Part shown: one piece after another, positions 53,592 to 62,662 of the stretch
Layout: each line of letters begins with the position of its first letter
Position numbering within the stretch: the first letter of the stretch is position 1
From: Microvirga mediterraneensis
Lineage (GTDB): Bacteria > Pseudomonadota > Alphaproteobacteria > Rhizobiales > Beijerinckiaceae
Direction: 5' to 3'
Length of the DNA stretch: 64,000 bases
Assembly: GCF_013520865.1 (NCBI RefSeq)
Contig: NZ_JACDXJ010000001.1
Coordinates: forward strand, 3,953,501-4,017,500
Position numbers and translations under genes: made by a program
Notes under the pieces: generated by a model
Database searches by the model: none
What the model was told of the DNA's origin: nothing
Seen by the model: the letters and a program-made list of their open reading frames with translations, nothing else

Positions 53592-54671
53592 ATGTCGTCC
53601 GTTTCCGTTCGCGACGTGACCGTCGCATTCGAAGCCGTCCAGGTGTTCGACGGCCTCTCGCTCGACATCAGCGAGGGCGAATTCATCGTCCTGCTGGGAC
53701 CATCCGGCTGCGGCAAGTCCACCCTGCTCAACGCCATCGCGGGCCTGCTCGACGTGGCCGAGGGGCAGATCTGGATCAACGGCAGGAACGTCACCTGGGA
53801 GGAGCCCAAGGACCGGGGCATCGCCATGGTGTTCCAGTCCTATGCCCTCTATCCGCGCATGAGCGTGCGCGAGAACATGTCCTTCGGCCTGAAGATGGCC
53901 AAGACGCCGCGGCCCGAGATCGAGAAGCGCGTCGCCAAGGCGGCCGAGCTGCTGCAGATCGCGCCGCTCCTCGACCGGCGCCCGGACCAGCTCTCCGGCG
54001 GCCAGCGCCAGCGCGTCGCCATCGGTCGCGCCCTGGTGCGCGACGCCGCCGTGTTCCTGTTCGACGAGCCGCTCTCAAACCTCGACGCCAAGCTGAGGAA
54101 CGAGCTGCGCGTCGAGATCAAGCGGCTCCATGCCCGGCTCGGCAAGACCACCATGGTCTACGTCACGCACGACCAGATCGAGGCGATGACGCTGGCCGAC
54201 CGGATCGTGGTCATGAAGGAGCAGAAGATCCAGCAGATCGGCACGCCCGACGAGATCTATCACCGGCCGGCCAACCTGTTCGTGGCGGGCTTCGTCGGAT
54301 CGCCGCAGATGAACTTCATCAAGGGCCGCATCGAGAACACCGGCGAGGGCCTGAGCTTCCTTGCGGGCGACCGCCGTCTCTCCCTCTCCGCCTATCCGTT
54401 CGCCACCGCGCCGCAGACAGGTCAGGATGTCGTGCTCGGCGTGCGGCCGGAGCATCTGGAGATCGCGCGCGACGGCGCATGGCCGGGCTTCAAGGTCGAC
54501 ATCGTCGAACCCATGGGCGCCGACACGGTCATCTGGTGCAGCGATCCCGTCGGCTCGGTGCAGGTCCGCACCACCGGCAGCCGCAAGGCGATGCCGGGCG
54601 AGAGCCTGACGCTCCATATCGACCCCACGCAGGTATCTCTCTTCTCGGCCGAAACCGGCGAGCGCCTGTGA
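53592..54671 (+). CDS. ABC sugar transporter ATP-binding protein (UgpC/MsmK type)
   Basis: ATPase of 359 residues that powers the two permeases. Walker A GPSGCGKST (about 36-44), Q-loop VFQSYALYP, signature LSGGQRQRVAIGRALVRD, Walker B VFLFDEPLSNLDAKLR and the switch VYVTHDQIEAMTLADR are intact. The C-terminal TOBE/MOI-like domain has GFVGSPQMNFIKG and VVLGVRPEHLEI, typical of carbohydrate importers. Confidence 0.95.
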   Translation: MSSVSVRDVTVAFEAVQVFDGLSLDISEGEFIVLLGPSGCGKSTLLNAIAGLLDVAEGQIWINGRNVTWEEPKDRGIAMVFQSYALYPRMSVRENMSFGLKMAKTPRPEIEKRVAKAAELLQIAPLLDRRPDQLSGGQRQRVAIGRALVRDAAVFLFDEPLSNLDAKLRNELRVEIKRLHARLGKTTMVYVTHDQIEAMTLADRIVVMKEQKIQQIGTPDEIYHRPANLFVAGFVGSPQMNFIKGRIENTGEGLSFLAGDRRLSLSAYPFATAPQTGQDVVLGVRPEHLEIARDGAWPGFKVDIVEPMGADTVIWCSDPVGSVQVRTTGSRKAMPGESLTLHIDPTQVSLFSAETGERL

Positions 54672-54741
54672 TCACACCAACATCGCGACAGATCGCGCCG
54701 CGAGGCTCGTCGCGCCGATTTCCACGAACCCTGAGGACCTC

Positions 54742-55509
54742 ATGAGCGTCACGGACATTCTCTCCATTCAACTCTACACCTTGCGATCCCTGGAGGATCT
54801 CGACCTGATCCTCGATACGGTCGCGGATGCCGGCTATCGCCACGTGGAGACGGTCGGCTCGCATCTCGACAAGGCCGCGGAGGTCCGCGCGAAGCTCGAT
54901 GCGCGCGGCCTTAAGGCATCCTCGAGCCACGTCGGCATGGCGGCCCTGCGGGACAAGCCCGACGCCGTCGTGGACGCCTGCAAGACGCTCGGTCTCACGC
55001 ATCTCTACATGCCGGCGGTCCCGCCCGAGGAGCGCGACATGGCCGCCGACGGCTGGCGCTCGCTCGGCCGCGAGCTCGGGCAGATGGCGGAGCAGTTCAA
55101 GGCCAAGGGAATCCGCCTCGGCTATCACAACCACCATTGGGAGCTGAAGCCGAAGGACGGGGCGAAGACGGCCCTCGAACTGATCTTCGAAGCAGCCGGA
55201 TCGAGTCCTCTCGAATGGCAGGTCGACGTCGCATGGCTCGTGCGCGGCAACGCCAATCCCAGCGAATGGATCGACCGCTACCGCAGCAGGATCACGGCCG
55301 CCCACGTGAAGGACATCGCCCCCGCAGGCCGCAACGAGGACCAGGACGGCTGGGCCGATGTGGGTTCCGGCACCCTGAACTGGCGCGAGTTGTGGCGCGT
55401 GTGCCGCGATGCCGGGGCCGAATGGATGGTCGTCGAGCACGACAAGCCGGCCGACCCGGCCGCAACCGCCCGCAACAGCTTTGCCTTCCTGCGCACGATC
55501 GAGGATTAG
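54742..55509 (+). CDS. Sugar phosphate isomerase/epimerase family protein (TIM barrel)
   Basis: AP-endonuclease-2-type TIM barrel of 255 residues, related to IolE/IolI and ketose epimerases. DILSIQLYTLRSLEDLDL opens the fold. The metal-site residues are suggested by LGYHNHHWELKP, WQVDVAWLVRGN, AAHVKDIAP and EWMVVEHDKP. It lies 70 bp after the ATPase gene and 4 bp before a Gfo/Idh/MocA gene, a pairing common in pathways that pass through keto-sugars. The exact reaction is not determinable. Confidence 0.88.
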   Translation: MSVTDILSIQLYTLRSLEDLDLILDTVADAGYRHVETVGSHLDKAAEVRAKLDARGLKASSSHVGMAALRDKPDAVVDACKTLGLTHLYMPAVPPEERDMAADGWRSLGRELGQMAEQFKAKGIRLGYHNHHWELKPKDGAKTALELIFEAAGSSPLEWQVDVAWLVRGNANPSEWIDRYRSRITAAHVKDIAPAGRNEDQDGWADVGSGTLNWRELWRVCRDAGAEWMVVEHDKPADPAATARNSFAFLRTIED

Positions 55510-55513
55510 GATC

Positions 55514-56689
55514 ATGAACTCCCTCAATGTCGGCATCATCGGATGCGGCAACATCTCCGGCATCTATCTCCGGAACATCCCGGCCTATCGCGGCCTCACC
55601 CTGCGCGCCTGCGCGGACATGAAGCCGGAGGTCGCGCAGGCCCAGGCGAGCCGGCACGGCATCGAGGCCCTGACGGTCGATGAGTTGCTCGCCCGCGAGG
55701 ACATCGACCTCGTGGTCAACCTCACGGTCCCGGCCGCGCATTTCGGCGTCTCGCTCGCGGCGCTTTCCGCCGGCAAACACGTGTTCTCGGAGAAACCGCT
55801 CGCGGTCGATTTCGAGCAGGGCCGCAGGCTCGTGGACGAAGCGGAGGCGCGCGGCCTCCATCTCGGTTGCGCCCCCGACACCTTCCTCGGCGCGGGCGGG
55901 CGCCTCGCCCGCAATCTCGTGGACGAGGGCAAGATCGGGCGCATCCTGTCCGGGACGGCGTTCCTGATGTCGCACGGCATGGAGCACTGGCATCCGGATC
56001 CGGAATTCTTCTTCAAGCCCGGCGGCGGCCCGATCCTCGACATGGCGCCTTATTACCTGAGCACCCTCGTCAATCTCATCGGCCCTGTCCAGCGCGTCGT
56101 CGCCATGTCGAGCATCGGTTACCCCGAGCGCATCGTGACATCCGAGTCGCCGCGCAAGGGCCAACGCATCGCCGTCGAGACGCCGACACACGTGATGTCG
56201 CTTCTCGAATTCGCCTCGGGCGCGCAGGTCACCTTCTGCATGAGCTGGGACGTGTGGAAGCACAGCCATCCGGCCATCGAGATCTATGGGGCGGAGGGCT
56301 CGCTGCGAGTACCGGACCCGAACTTCTTCGGCGGACAGGTGGAGATCACCGAGCGTGGCGGCGACTGGCGCGCAGTGGATTCCAGCGAAATGCCGCTGGG
56401 TTCTCCCAACTGGCGCTCGCCGAACTGGGCTCCCGACGTTCCCAACAAGGCGAACTATCGGGCGCTCGGCCTCGCCGACCTCGCAAGCTCCGTTCTGAGC
56501 GGCACGCCGCACCGCTCCAGCGGTCGTCTCGGCCTGCACGTTCTGGAGGTCATGCACAGCATCCTCGAAGGAGCGGCCACCGGACAGCCGCGCGCGATCA
56601 CCACGTCCCTCGAACGGCCGGCCGTGCTGCAGGATTCCGACGCGGCGCTGCTCTGGAAGGGTCTGCCCGAGACGGCGTCCGCCGCCTGA
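55514..56689 (+). CDS. Gfo/Idh/MocA-family dehydrogenase (ThuB-like)
   Basis: NAD(P)-dependent sugar oxidoreductase, 391 residues. SLNVGIIGCGNISGIYLRNI is the cofactor loop, FSEKPLAVDFEQG holds the catalytic Lys of EKP, and GGGPILDMAPYYLSTLVN carries the D-x-x-x-Y/H active-site pattern. The ATG at 55,514 is chosen; an upstream in-frame start lies inside the previous gene. In rhizobial thu operons a Gfo/Idh enzyme (ThuB) accompanies ThuA and is linked to 3-keto-disaccharide formation; the same pairing here supports a similar role by inference. Confidence 0.88.
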   Translation: MNSLNVGIIGCGNISGIYLRNIPAYRGLTLRACADMKPEVAQAQASRHGIEALTVDELLAREDIDLVVNLTVPAAHFGVSLAALSAGKHVFSEKPLAVDFEQGRRLVDEAEARGLHLGCAPDTFLGAGGRLARNLVDEGKIGRILSGTAFLMSHGMEHWHPDPEFFFKPGGGPILDMAPYYLSTLVNLIGPVQRVVAMSSIGYPERIVTSESPRKGQRIAVETPTHVMSLLEFASGAQVTFCMSWDVWKHSHPAIEIYGAEGSLRVPDPNFFGGQVEITERGGDWRAVDSSEMPLGSPNWRSPNWAPDVPNKANYRALGLADLASSVLSGTPHRSSGRLGLHVLEVMHSILEGAATGQPRAITTSLERPAVLQDSDAALLWKGLPETASAA

Positions 56690-56723
56690 GATCGAGCGAC
56701 GCAAGACAAGGAAAGTACGAACG

Positions 56724-57368
<645 letters not shown>

Positions 57369-57412
57369 AACGCGGCGCGTTGCTCGCGCAAGGCGTCGGC
57401 ACCCACCACGTC

Positions 57413-57494
57413 ATGACCGGGCTTGTCCCGGTCATCCCAATCGGCAGAGCGCGACGCTTCAAGTCATCGGGATCACCGGCACGAGGCCGGTGAT
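57413..57494. repeat. Pair of Rhizobiales-type intergenic palindromes
   Basis: Two hairpins: ATGACCGGG cttgt CCCGGTCAT (57,413-57,435) and ATCACCGGC acgag GCCGGTGAT (57,472-57,494), each with a 9-bp perfect stem and 5-base loop. The sequence is of a type dispersed in many Hyphomicrobiales genomes. Within the 287-bp gap after the ThuA gene; they may also help end transcription. Confidence 0.75.
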
Positions 57495-57655
57495 GACGTG
57501 GATGGACCTGTTCGAAGCTCTACAGCGGGGTCTCGACCTTTCATCGCAGCCACCTCTCACCGAAAACGTGCTAAACCCTGGAACACACGGGACAAGGCGC
57601 TTAAAGAGGATGCGAGTCCCTTTCCCTCTCATCCAGCTTTCACGCGAGGATCATC

Positions 57656-58645
57656 ATGCGGATCATTGTCTATGGCGCTGGCGCAATCGGAGGGACCGTC
57701 GCGGCGGCCCTGACGCTCTCGGGGCAAGAGGTCGTCGGCATCGCGCGCGGTGCTCAGCTCAAGGCGATCCAGGACGACGGGCTGCTTCTGCGCACGCCGG
57801 AGAAGACCGAGCGGGCGAAGTTCTCCTGCGTGTCGGACCCGACGGAGATCGATTTCCGCCCGGACGATGCCATCCTGCTGACGATGAAGACCCAGGACAC
57901 GCTGGCCGCGCTCGAACGCCTGCGGGTAGCAGGCGTCACCGGGCAGCCGCTCTTCTGCGTTCAGAACGGCGTGACGAACGAGCGGCTCGCCCTTCGCCTG
58001 TTCCCCGAAGTGCATGGCGTGACGGTGATCATGCCGGCGGCGATCTCGGCGCCGGGCGAGATCGCCGCGCACTCCGTGCCGCGTCACGGCATCTTCGACA
58101 TCGGGCGCTATCCGGGCGGCAGCAACGCGCACGACGCGAAGCTCGCCGAAGCCCTGGAGGCGGCCAACATCGCGGCCTTCGTGTCGCAGGACGTGATGCA
58201 GAGCAAATACGGCAAGCTGATCCTCAACCTGAGCAACATCCTGCAGGCAGCCCTCGGCCTGGATGCCGATTACAAGCACTTGGAAGCACTGCTCCGAGCC
58301 GAGGCGGAAGCCGCCTACAGGGCGGCCGGCATCCCATGGCTCGACGTCGGTGCAGCCGATGCGCGCAGGGCGCAGCTGGTGAAGCAGCAGCCGATCGCAG
58401 GGATCGACCGCCTGGGCAGCTCGACGACGCAGAGCCTTGCGCGCGGCGGCGGCTCCATCGAGACGGATTATCTCAACGGCGAGATCGTGCTGCTCGGACG
58501 CCTGCACGGCGTACCGGTTCCGGCGAACACCTATTTCACGGAGCTGGGTGCCCGCATGGCGCGGGAAGGACTCAAGCCCGGAGCGGTCTCGGTCGCAGAG
58601 GCCGAGGCGCAACTCTCCGCTCTCGGTGCATTGCCCACGCGCTGA
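57656..58645 (+). CDS. Ketopantoate reductase-family (ApbA/PanE) dehydrogenase
   Basis: 329-residue NADPH-dependent 2-ketoacid or keto-sugar-acid reductase family member. RIIVYGAGAIGGTVAAALTLSG is the cofactor loop; MKTQDTLAALERL, FCVQNGVTNERL, and SKYGKLILNLSNI with the catalytic Lys follow; the C-terminal domain has GSSTTQSLARGGGSIETDYLNGEIV, in which the conserved Ser/Glu cluster is visible. Starts after GAGGA at 57,656. Since it sits in a sugar-use cluster and not beside pan genes, a catabolic role is at least as likely as pantothenate synthesis. Confidence 0.87.
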   Translation: MRIIVYGAGAIGGTVAAALTLSGQEVVGIARGAQLKAIQDDGLLLRTPEKTERAKFSCVSDPTEIDFRPDDAILLTMKTQDTLAALERLRVAGVTGQPLFCVQNGVTNERLALRLFPEVHGVTVIMPAAISAPGEIAAHSVPRHGIFDIGRYPGGSNAHDAKLAEALEAANIAAFVSQDVMQSKYGKLILNLSNILQAALGLDADYKHLEALLRAEAEAAYRAAGIPWLDVGAADARRAQLVKQQPIAGIDRLGSSTTQSLARGGGSIETDYLNGEIVLLGRLHGVPVPANTYFTELGARMAREGLKPGAVSVAEAEAQLSALGALPTR

Positions 58646-58771
58646 CCGCGCAGCCGCGTCCCTCACCCTTTAGGCGCAATGGGCCGCATCGAACGATGTA
58701 GCCCATTGACTTGCGCCATCGCAGCTTCGAGCCTGACCGGAAAGGAAACCCAAGCCGGGAAGCGAGGCGCC

Positions 58772-60103
58772 ATGAATCTGACAGCATTGCTCCGCCAACG
58801 ACACGAGACGGGGCGCCCTGTTCGCACCGCGCTGATCGGCGCCGGCAAGTTCGGTTCGATGTTTCTCGCCCAGGTACCGACCATCGACGGTCTTGAGGTC
58901 GCGCTGATCGTCGACCTCGATCCGGAACGGGCGCGCGCAGCCTGCCGCAATGTGGGCTGGAACGAGGAGAGGATCGCAGCCACGCGCTTCTCCACGAACG
59001 GGACGGATGCGTCCCATGCCGACGATGTGGAGGTCGTGATCGAAGCGACCGGCCATCCCGAGGCAGGCATCCGGCACGCAATGGCTGCCATCGAGGCCGG
59101 CAAGCACATCGTCATGGTCAATGTGGAGGCCGATGTCCTGGCAGGACCTCTGCTTGCCGAAAGGGCGCGGGAGCGCGGCGTCGTCTACTCGATGGCCTAT
59201 GGCGACCAGCCCGCGCTCGTGTCCGAGATGGTGGACTGGGCCAGGGCCGCGGGCTTCACGGTCGCGGCGGCCGGCAAGGGAACGAAGTACCTCCCGGCCT
59301 ATCACGCGGTCACGCCGGACGATGTCTGGACCCATTACGGACTGACCGCCGAGCAGGCGAAGGCGGCGGGCATGAACCCGCAGATGTTCAACTCCTTTCT
59401 TGACGGCACCAAGTCCGCCATCGAGATGGCCGCCATCGCGAATGCCTGCGACCTCGACGTTCCGGAGGACGGCCTGCGCTTCCCGCCCTGCGGCGTCGAC
59501 GATCTCGCGCATATCCTGCGCCCGCGCGACGTCGGCGGCCTGCTCGACCATGACGGCATGGTGGAGGTGGTGTCCTCGCTCGAGCGCGACGGCAGACCCG
59601 TGTTCCGGGATCTGCGCTGGGGCGTCTATGTGGTGCTCAAGGCCCCCAACGATTACGCGGCAGCGTGTTTCAGGCAATATGGGCTGCCCACCGATTCGAC
59701 GGGCCGCTATGCGGCCATGTATAAACCCTTCCATCTGATCGGCCTCGAATTGTCGATATCCGTCCTGAGCGCGGCCCTGCGCGGCGAGCCGACCGGCTCG
59801 TGCCGGTCATGGCGCGGCGACGCGGTGGCGGTTGCCAAGCGCGACCTCACGGCAGGCGAAAGCCTCGACGGCGAAGGCGGCTACACCGTCTATGGTCGCC
59901 TGGTGCCCGCAGCGCGCAGCAAGGCCCGGCGCATGCTGCCCATCGGCCTCGCCCACGGCGTGCACCTGACTCGCGATGTCGCGGCGGGTTGCGTGGTCAC
60001 GGAGAACGATGTCGATCTCGATCCAACGCGGCTGGCCGTGCGGATCAGGCACGAAATGTGCAGCCGCGACAGAGCTCAGTCCGATCCGCAGGTCCCGCGA
60101 TGA
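58772..60103 (+). CDS. SAF-domain NAD(P)-dependent oxidoreductase (homoserine-dehydrogenase-like)
   Basis: 443 residues. An N-terminal Rossmann domain (TALIGAGKFGSMFLAQV, EVALIVDLDPERAR, DDVEVVIEATGHPEAGIRHA, GKHIVMVNVEADVL) is like homoserine dehydrogenase. A middle domain and a C-terminal SAF region follow (AVAKRDLTAGESLDGEGGY; GVHLTRDVAAGCVVTENDV). SAF domains occur in sialate synthase and sugar-acid enzymes. The ATG at 58,772 follows GGAAGCGAGG; the upstream in-frame start at 58,679 lacks similarity. Lies between a ketopantoate-reductase-like and an aldo/keto reductase gene; the substrate is unknown. Confidence 0.85.
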   Translation: MNLTALLRQRHETGRPVRTALIGAGKFGSMFLAQVPTIDGLEVALIVDLDPERARAACRNVGWNEERIAATRFSTNGTDASHADDVEVVIEATGHPEAGIRHAMAAIEAGKHIVMVNVEADVLAGPLLAERARERGVVYSMAYGDQPALVSEMVDWARAAGFTVAAAGKGTKYLPAYHAVTPDDVWTHYGLTAEQAKAAGMNPQMFNSFLDGTKSAIEMAAIANACDLDVPEDGLRFPPCGVDDLAHILRPRDVGGLLDHDGMVEVVSSLERDGRPVFRDLRWGVYVVLKAPNDYAAACFRQYGLPTDSTGRYAAMYKPFHLIGLELSISVLSAALRGEPTGSCRSWRGDAVAVAKRDLTAGESLDGEGGYTVYGRLVPAARSKARRMLPIGLAHGVHLTRDVAAGCVVTENDVDLDPTRLAVRIRHEMCSRDRAQSDPQVPR

Positions 60104-60183
60104 ACGCCGCCGTCTTCGTTGCGCATATCGATATCCCGGCAATCGCCCTATCTTTCCCCCGACACCGATGACGGAGCTTCGCA

Positions 60184-61203
60184 ATGGATTACCGCAACCT
60201 GGGCCGGTCCGGCCTCAAGGTCTCCCCGATCTGCCTCGGCACGATGATGTTCGGCGGGCCGACCGATGAAGCGCTCTCCGGGCGCATCATTTCGAAAGCC
60301 CATGAGGCGGGCGTGAACTTCATCGACACGGCCGACGTCTACAACGAGGGCGTCTCCGAGGAGATCACGGGACGGGCCATCGCGCCTCATCGATCCCATT
60401 GGGTGCTCGCCACAAAGGTGGCCAATGCGACCGGGCAAGGTCCCAACGAACGCGGCCTCTCGCGCCGGCACATCATGGAATCGGCAGAGGCGAGCCTGCG
60501 GCGCCTCGGCACGGACTGGATCGACATCTACTACATCCACCGGGAAGACTACACGACGCCGCTGTCCGAGACAGTGCGCGCCATGGGCGATCTCGTGCGC
60601 CAGGGCAAGATCCGGTATTTCGGCGTCTCGAACCACAAGGCCTGGCGCGTGGCCGAGATCTGCCGCCTCTGCGACGAGCTCGGCATCGACCGGCCCGTGG
60701 TGAGCCAGCCCTACTACAACGCCATGAACCGGATGCCCGAGGTGGAGCACCTGCCCGCCTGCCATTACTACGGCCTCGGCGTGGTGCCCTATTCGCCCCT
60801 CGCGCGCGGCGTCCTGACCGGCAAGTACAGCCCCGACGCGCCGCCGCCGGAAACGAGCCGCGCCGGACGCCAGGACAAGCGCATGCTGCAGACCGAGTGG
60901 CGGCCGGAATCCCTCCAGATCGCACAGGACCTCAAGCGCCATGCGGAGGCGCGCGGCATCACGGCGGGCCAGTTCGCCGTGGGATGGGTCCTGAACAACC
61001 GCATCGTCACGGCTGTGATCGCGGGCCCGCGCACGGAAGAGCAATGGGACGATTACCTGAAGGCGCTCGATTATCGCTTCACCGCCGAGGATGAGGCCCT
61101 CGTCGACAGTCTCGTCCCGACCGGCCATCCCTCGACGCCCGGATACAACGACCCCGCCTATCCGGTCGAAGGCCGGGCCCCCTGGACGGTCCCGGGAGCC
61201 TGA
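60184..61203 (+). CDS. Aldo/keto reductase
   Basis: NADPH-dependent oxidoreductase of 339 residues with a TIM-barrel fold. MDYRNLGRSGLKVSPICLGTMMFG is the N-terminus; the catalytic Asp and Tyr lie in NFIDTADVYNEGVSEEI, the Lys in WVLATKVANATG and the His in IDIYYIHREDYTTP. IRYFGVSNHKAW and the late IAGPRTEEQWDDYL complete the pattern of the Tas/YajO-like group. It is the last of the three oxidoreductase genes after the ThuA operon, 80 bp behind the SAF-domain gene. Confidence 0.92.
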   Translation: MDYRNLGRSGLKVSPICLGTMMFGGPTDEALSGRIISKAHEAGVNFIDTADVYNEGVSEEITGRAIAPHRSHWVLATKVANATGQGPNERGLSRRHIMESAEASLRRLGTDWIDIYYIHREDYTTPLSETVRAMGDLVRQGKIRYFGVSNHKAWRVAEICRLCDELGIDRPVVSQPYYNAMNRMPEVEHLPACHYYGLGVVPYSPLARGVLTGKYSPDAPPPETSRAGRQDKRMLQTEWRPESLQIAQDLKRHAEARGITAGQFAVGWVLNNRIVTAVIAGPRTEEQWDDYLKALDYRFTAEDEALVDSLVPTGHPSTPGYNDPAYPVEGRAPWTVPGA

Positions 61204-61261
61204 GCATCGTCCAGGGGCCGCTCCCGCGTGACTGGTCCGGAGAACGGCTCCGGGCTCTAAA

Positions 61262-61306
61262 GCATCCAACGCAAAAGTGGGAACCGGTTTTGCGCAAAAA
61301 GGATGC
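61262..61306. repeat. Interrupted palindromic intergenic repeat
   Basis: GCATCC (61,262-61,267) pairs with GGATGC (61,301-61,306), and inside it CGCAAAA (61,270-61,276) pairs with TTTTGCG (61,288-61,294) around GTGGGAACCGG. This form is common between genes in Methylobacterium/Microvirga-type genomes. It occupies the 276-bp gap before the DoxX gene. Confidence 0.6.
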
Positions 61307-61479
61307 CACGAGACAAAAGCTGAGAGCATCGGACGTGAGTTCGAATTGACGCCCGCTGCTTTCAAAGGAGGCAACTTTGCATTACTGCAATGTCCTATCT
61401 GCACGTTGCTACGTTGCATTGCATCGATGAGCAGATCAGGTTCTTGGCAACGGACCATAGAGGTCTCGGAGACAAAACT

Positions 61480-61917
61480 ATGATCGACACCCGCCTTGCT
61501 CCCTATGGTGCTTTCGCCCTCCGCGTGGCCCTCGGCATCATGTTCATCGCTCACGCTTATCTGAAGATCGCCGTCTTCACGGTGCCGGGCTTCGCCGGCT
61601 TTCTGACCCAGGTCGGCTATCCGGCCTTTCTCGCCTGGCCGATCATCCTGGCCGAGCTGATCGGCGGCCTCGCCATCCTGCTGGGCTTCTATGGTCGCGC
61701 CGTGTCGGCCGCCCTCTTGCCGGTTCTCCTGGGCGCCCTGCTCGTGCACGCCCCGAATGGCTGGGTGTTCAACGCCCCCAATGGCGGCTGGGAATATCCC
61801 GCCTTCCTGGCGCTCGCCGCCCTTGCCCATGTCCTGATCGGCGACGGCGCACTCGCCGTGAAGCCCGGCACCTTCGGCCTCGGCTCCGCCACCCCGCTCC
61901 GCCCTAACGCTGGGTAA
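61480..61917 (+). CDS. DoxX-family membrane protein
   Basis: Small inner-membrane protein, 145 residues with four helices. FALRVALGIMFIAHAYLKI, GYPAFLAWPIILAELIGG and VSAALLPVLLGALLVHAPNGWVF are DoxX/SURF4-like blocks. The ATG at 61,480 is used; longer frames upstream have no matching start and include unrelated residues. Family members are linked to redox or quinone functions, but the role here is unknown. A strong hairpin follows. Confidence 0.88.
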   Translation: MIDTRLAPYGAFALRVALGIMFIAHAYLKIAVFTVPGFAGFLTQVGYPAFLAWPIILAELIGGLAILLGFYGRAVSAALLPVLLGALLVHAPNGWVFNAPNGGWEYPAFLALAALAHVLIGDGALAVKPGTFGLGSATPLRPNAG

Positions 61918-61934
61918 CTTTTCACGTAAGCGAT

Positions 61935-61963
61935 GAGCGACCGGGCAAGGCGCCCGGTCGCTC
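61935..61963. terminator. Strong hairpin between convergent genes
   Basis: Perfect 12-bp stem GAGCGACCGGGC / GCCCGGTCGCTC with a 5-base loop, 18 bp after the DoxX stop and before the convergent Lrp-type gene. It lacks a long T run, so a terminator role in either direction is likely but not proven. Confidence 0.6.
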
Positions 61964-62092
61964 GGCGGTCTGGAAGATGCCCTATCGTCTGTCTACCAGA
62001 TGAATTGGCATCTCCTTCCAACGCCTTCCAACCTTTATCCCCCATGCCAAGCCGCCGGAGCCTCTCGGCAAGATGGACGTTGGGTCATGGGT

Positions 62093-62563
62093 TCAGGTCA
62101 CGTCCGTCGCAATCTTCAGACCGCGCTTGATCGTCTTGAGGGAAATCAGGCTCTTGTACTTGCGCACGACCGGTTGCTCGGTCATCAGCCGCTCGATGAA
62201 GGCGTTGTAGCCGTCGAGGTCGCGAGTGGACACAAGAAGCACGTAATCCGCATCCCCCGTGACGTACCAGCATGATTGCACCTCCGGGGCCTCGGAAACC
62301 CAACGCTTAAAGGCCTCCAGGGCGCTTCGACGCTCGTTGTCGATCTCCACCTCGACCAGCACCGTCACCGTTCGCCCGAGCGACCGCGGCTCGACCAGTG
62401 CAATCACCTTCTCGATGACGCCCTCCCGCTTCAGGCGAGAGATCCTGCGCTGCACGGCGGACGCGGAGAGACCGACCTCGGCGGCGATCACCTCGCTCGA
62501 TCGTTCAGCGTCGTCCTGGAGCAGATCGAGGATCAGACGGTCGAAATCATCAAGGCTCGTCAT
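62093..62563 (-). CDS. Lrp/AsnC-family transcriptional regulator
   Basis: Amino-acid-responsive regulator of 156 residues. The N-terminal winged helix (LDDFDRLILDLLQDDAERS, EVGLSASAVQRRISRLKREG) and the C-terminal RAM domain (ALVEPRSLGRTVTVLVEVE, VQSCWYVTGDADYVLLV) are complete. It is divergent from the dehydratase-like gene with a 99-bp spacer, the usual setting for local control by an AsnC-type regulator. Confidence 0.95.
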   Translation of the reverse strand: MTSLDDFDRLILDLLQDDAERSSEVIAAEVGLSASAVQRRISRLKREGVIEKVIALVEPRSLGRTVTVLVEVEIDNERRSALEAFKRWVSEAPEVQSCWYVTGDADYVLLVSTRDLDGYNAFIERLMTEQPVVRKYKSLISLKTIKRGLKIATDVT

Positions 62564-62662
62564 GCGGAAATCGTGCGATACATCAGGTTCTCGAGCGGGC
62601 TTTCAGCGCGCCTCGCATAAAAATCGGGAGCAAGCCGCACGGAAGATTGCTACGTTTCTCGC

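Noticed and set aside
52670..54745. Plus-strand open frame of 691 codons
   Set aside because: Out-of-frame shadow of the second permease and the ATPase gene; the product is Arg/His/Pro/Ala-rich without any domain.
60148..61830. Minus-strand open frame of 560 codons
   Set aside because: Antisense to the aldo/keto reductase and DoxX genes; no family features.
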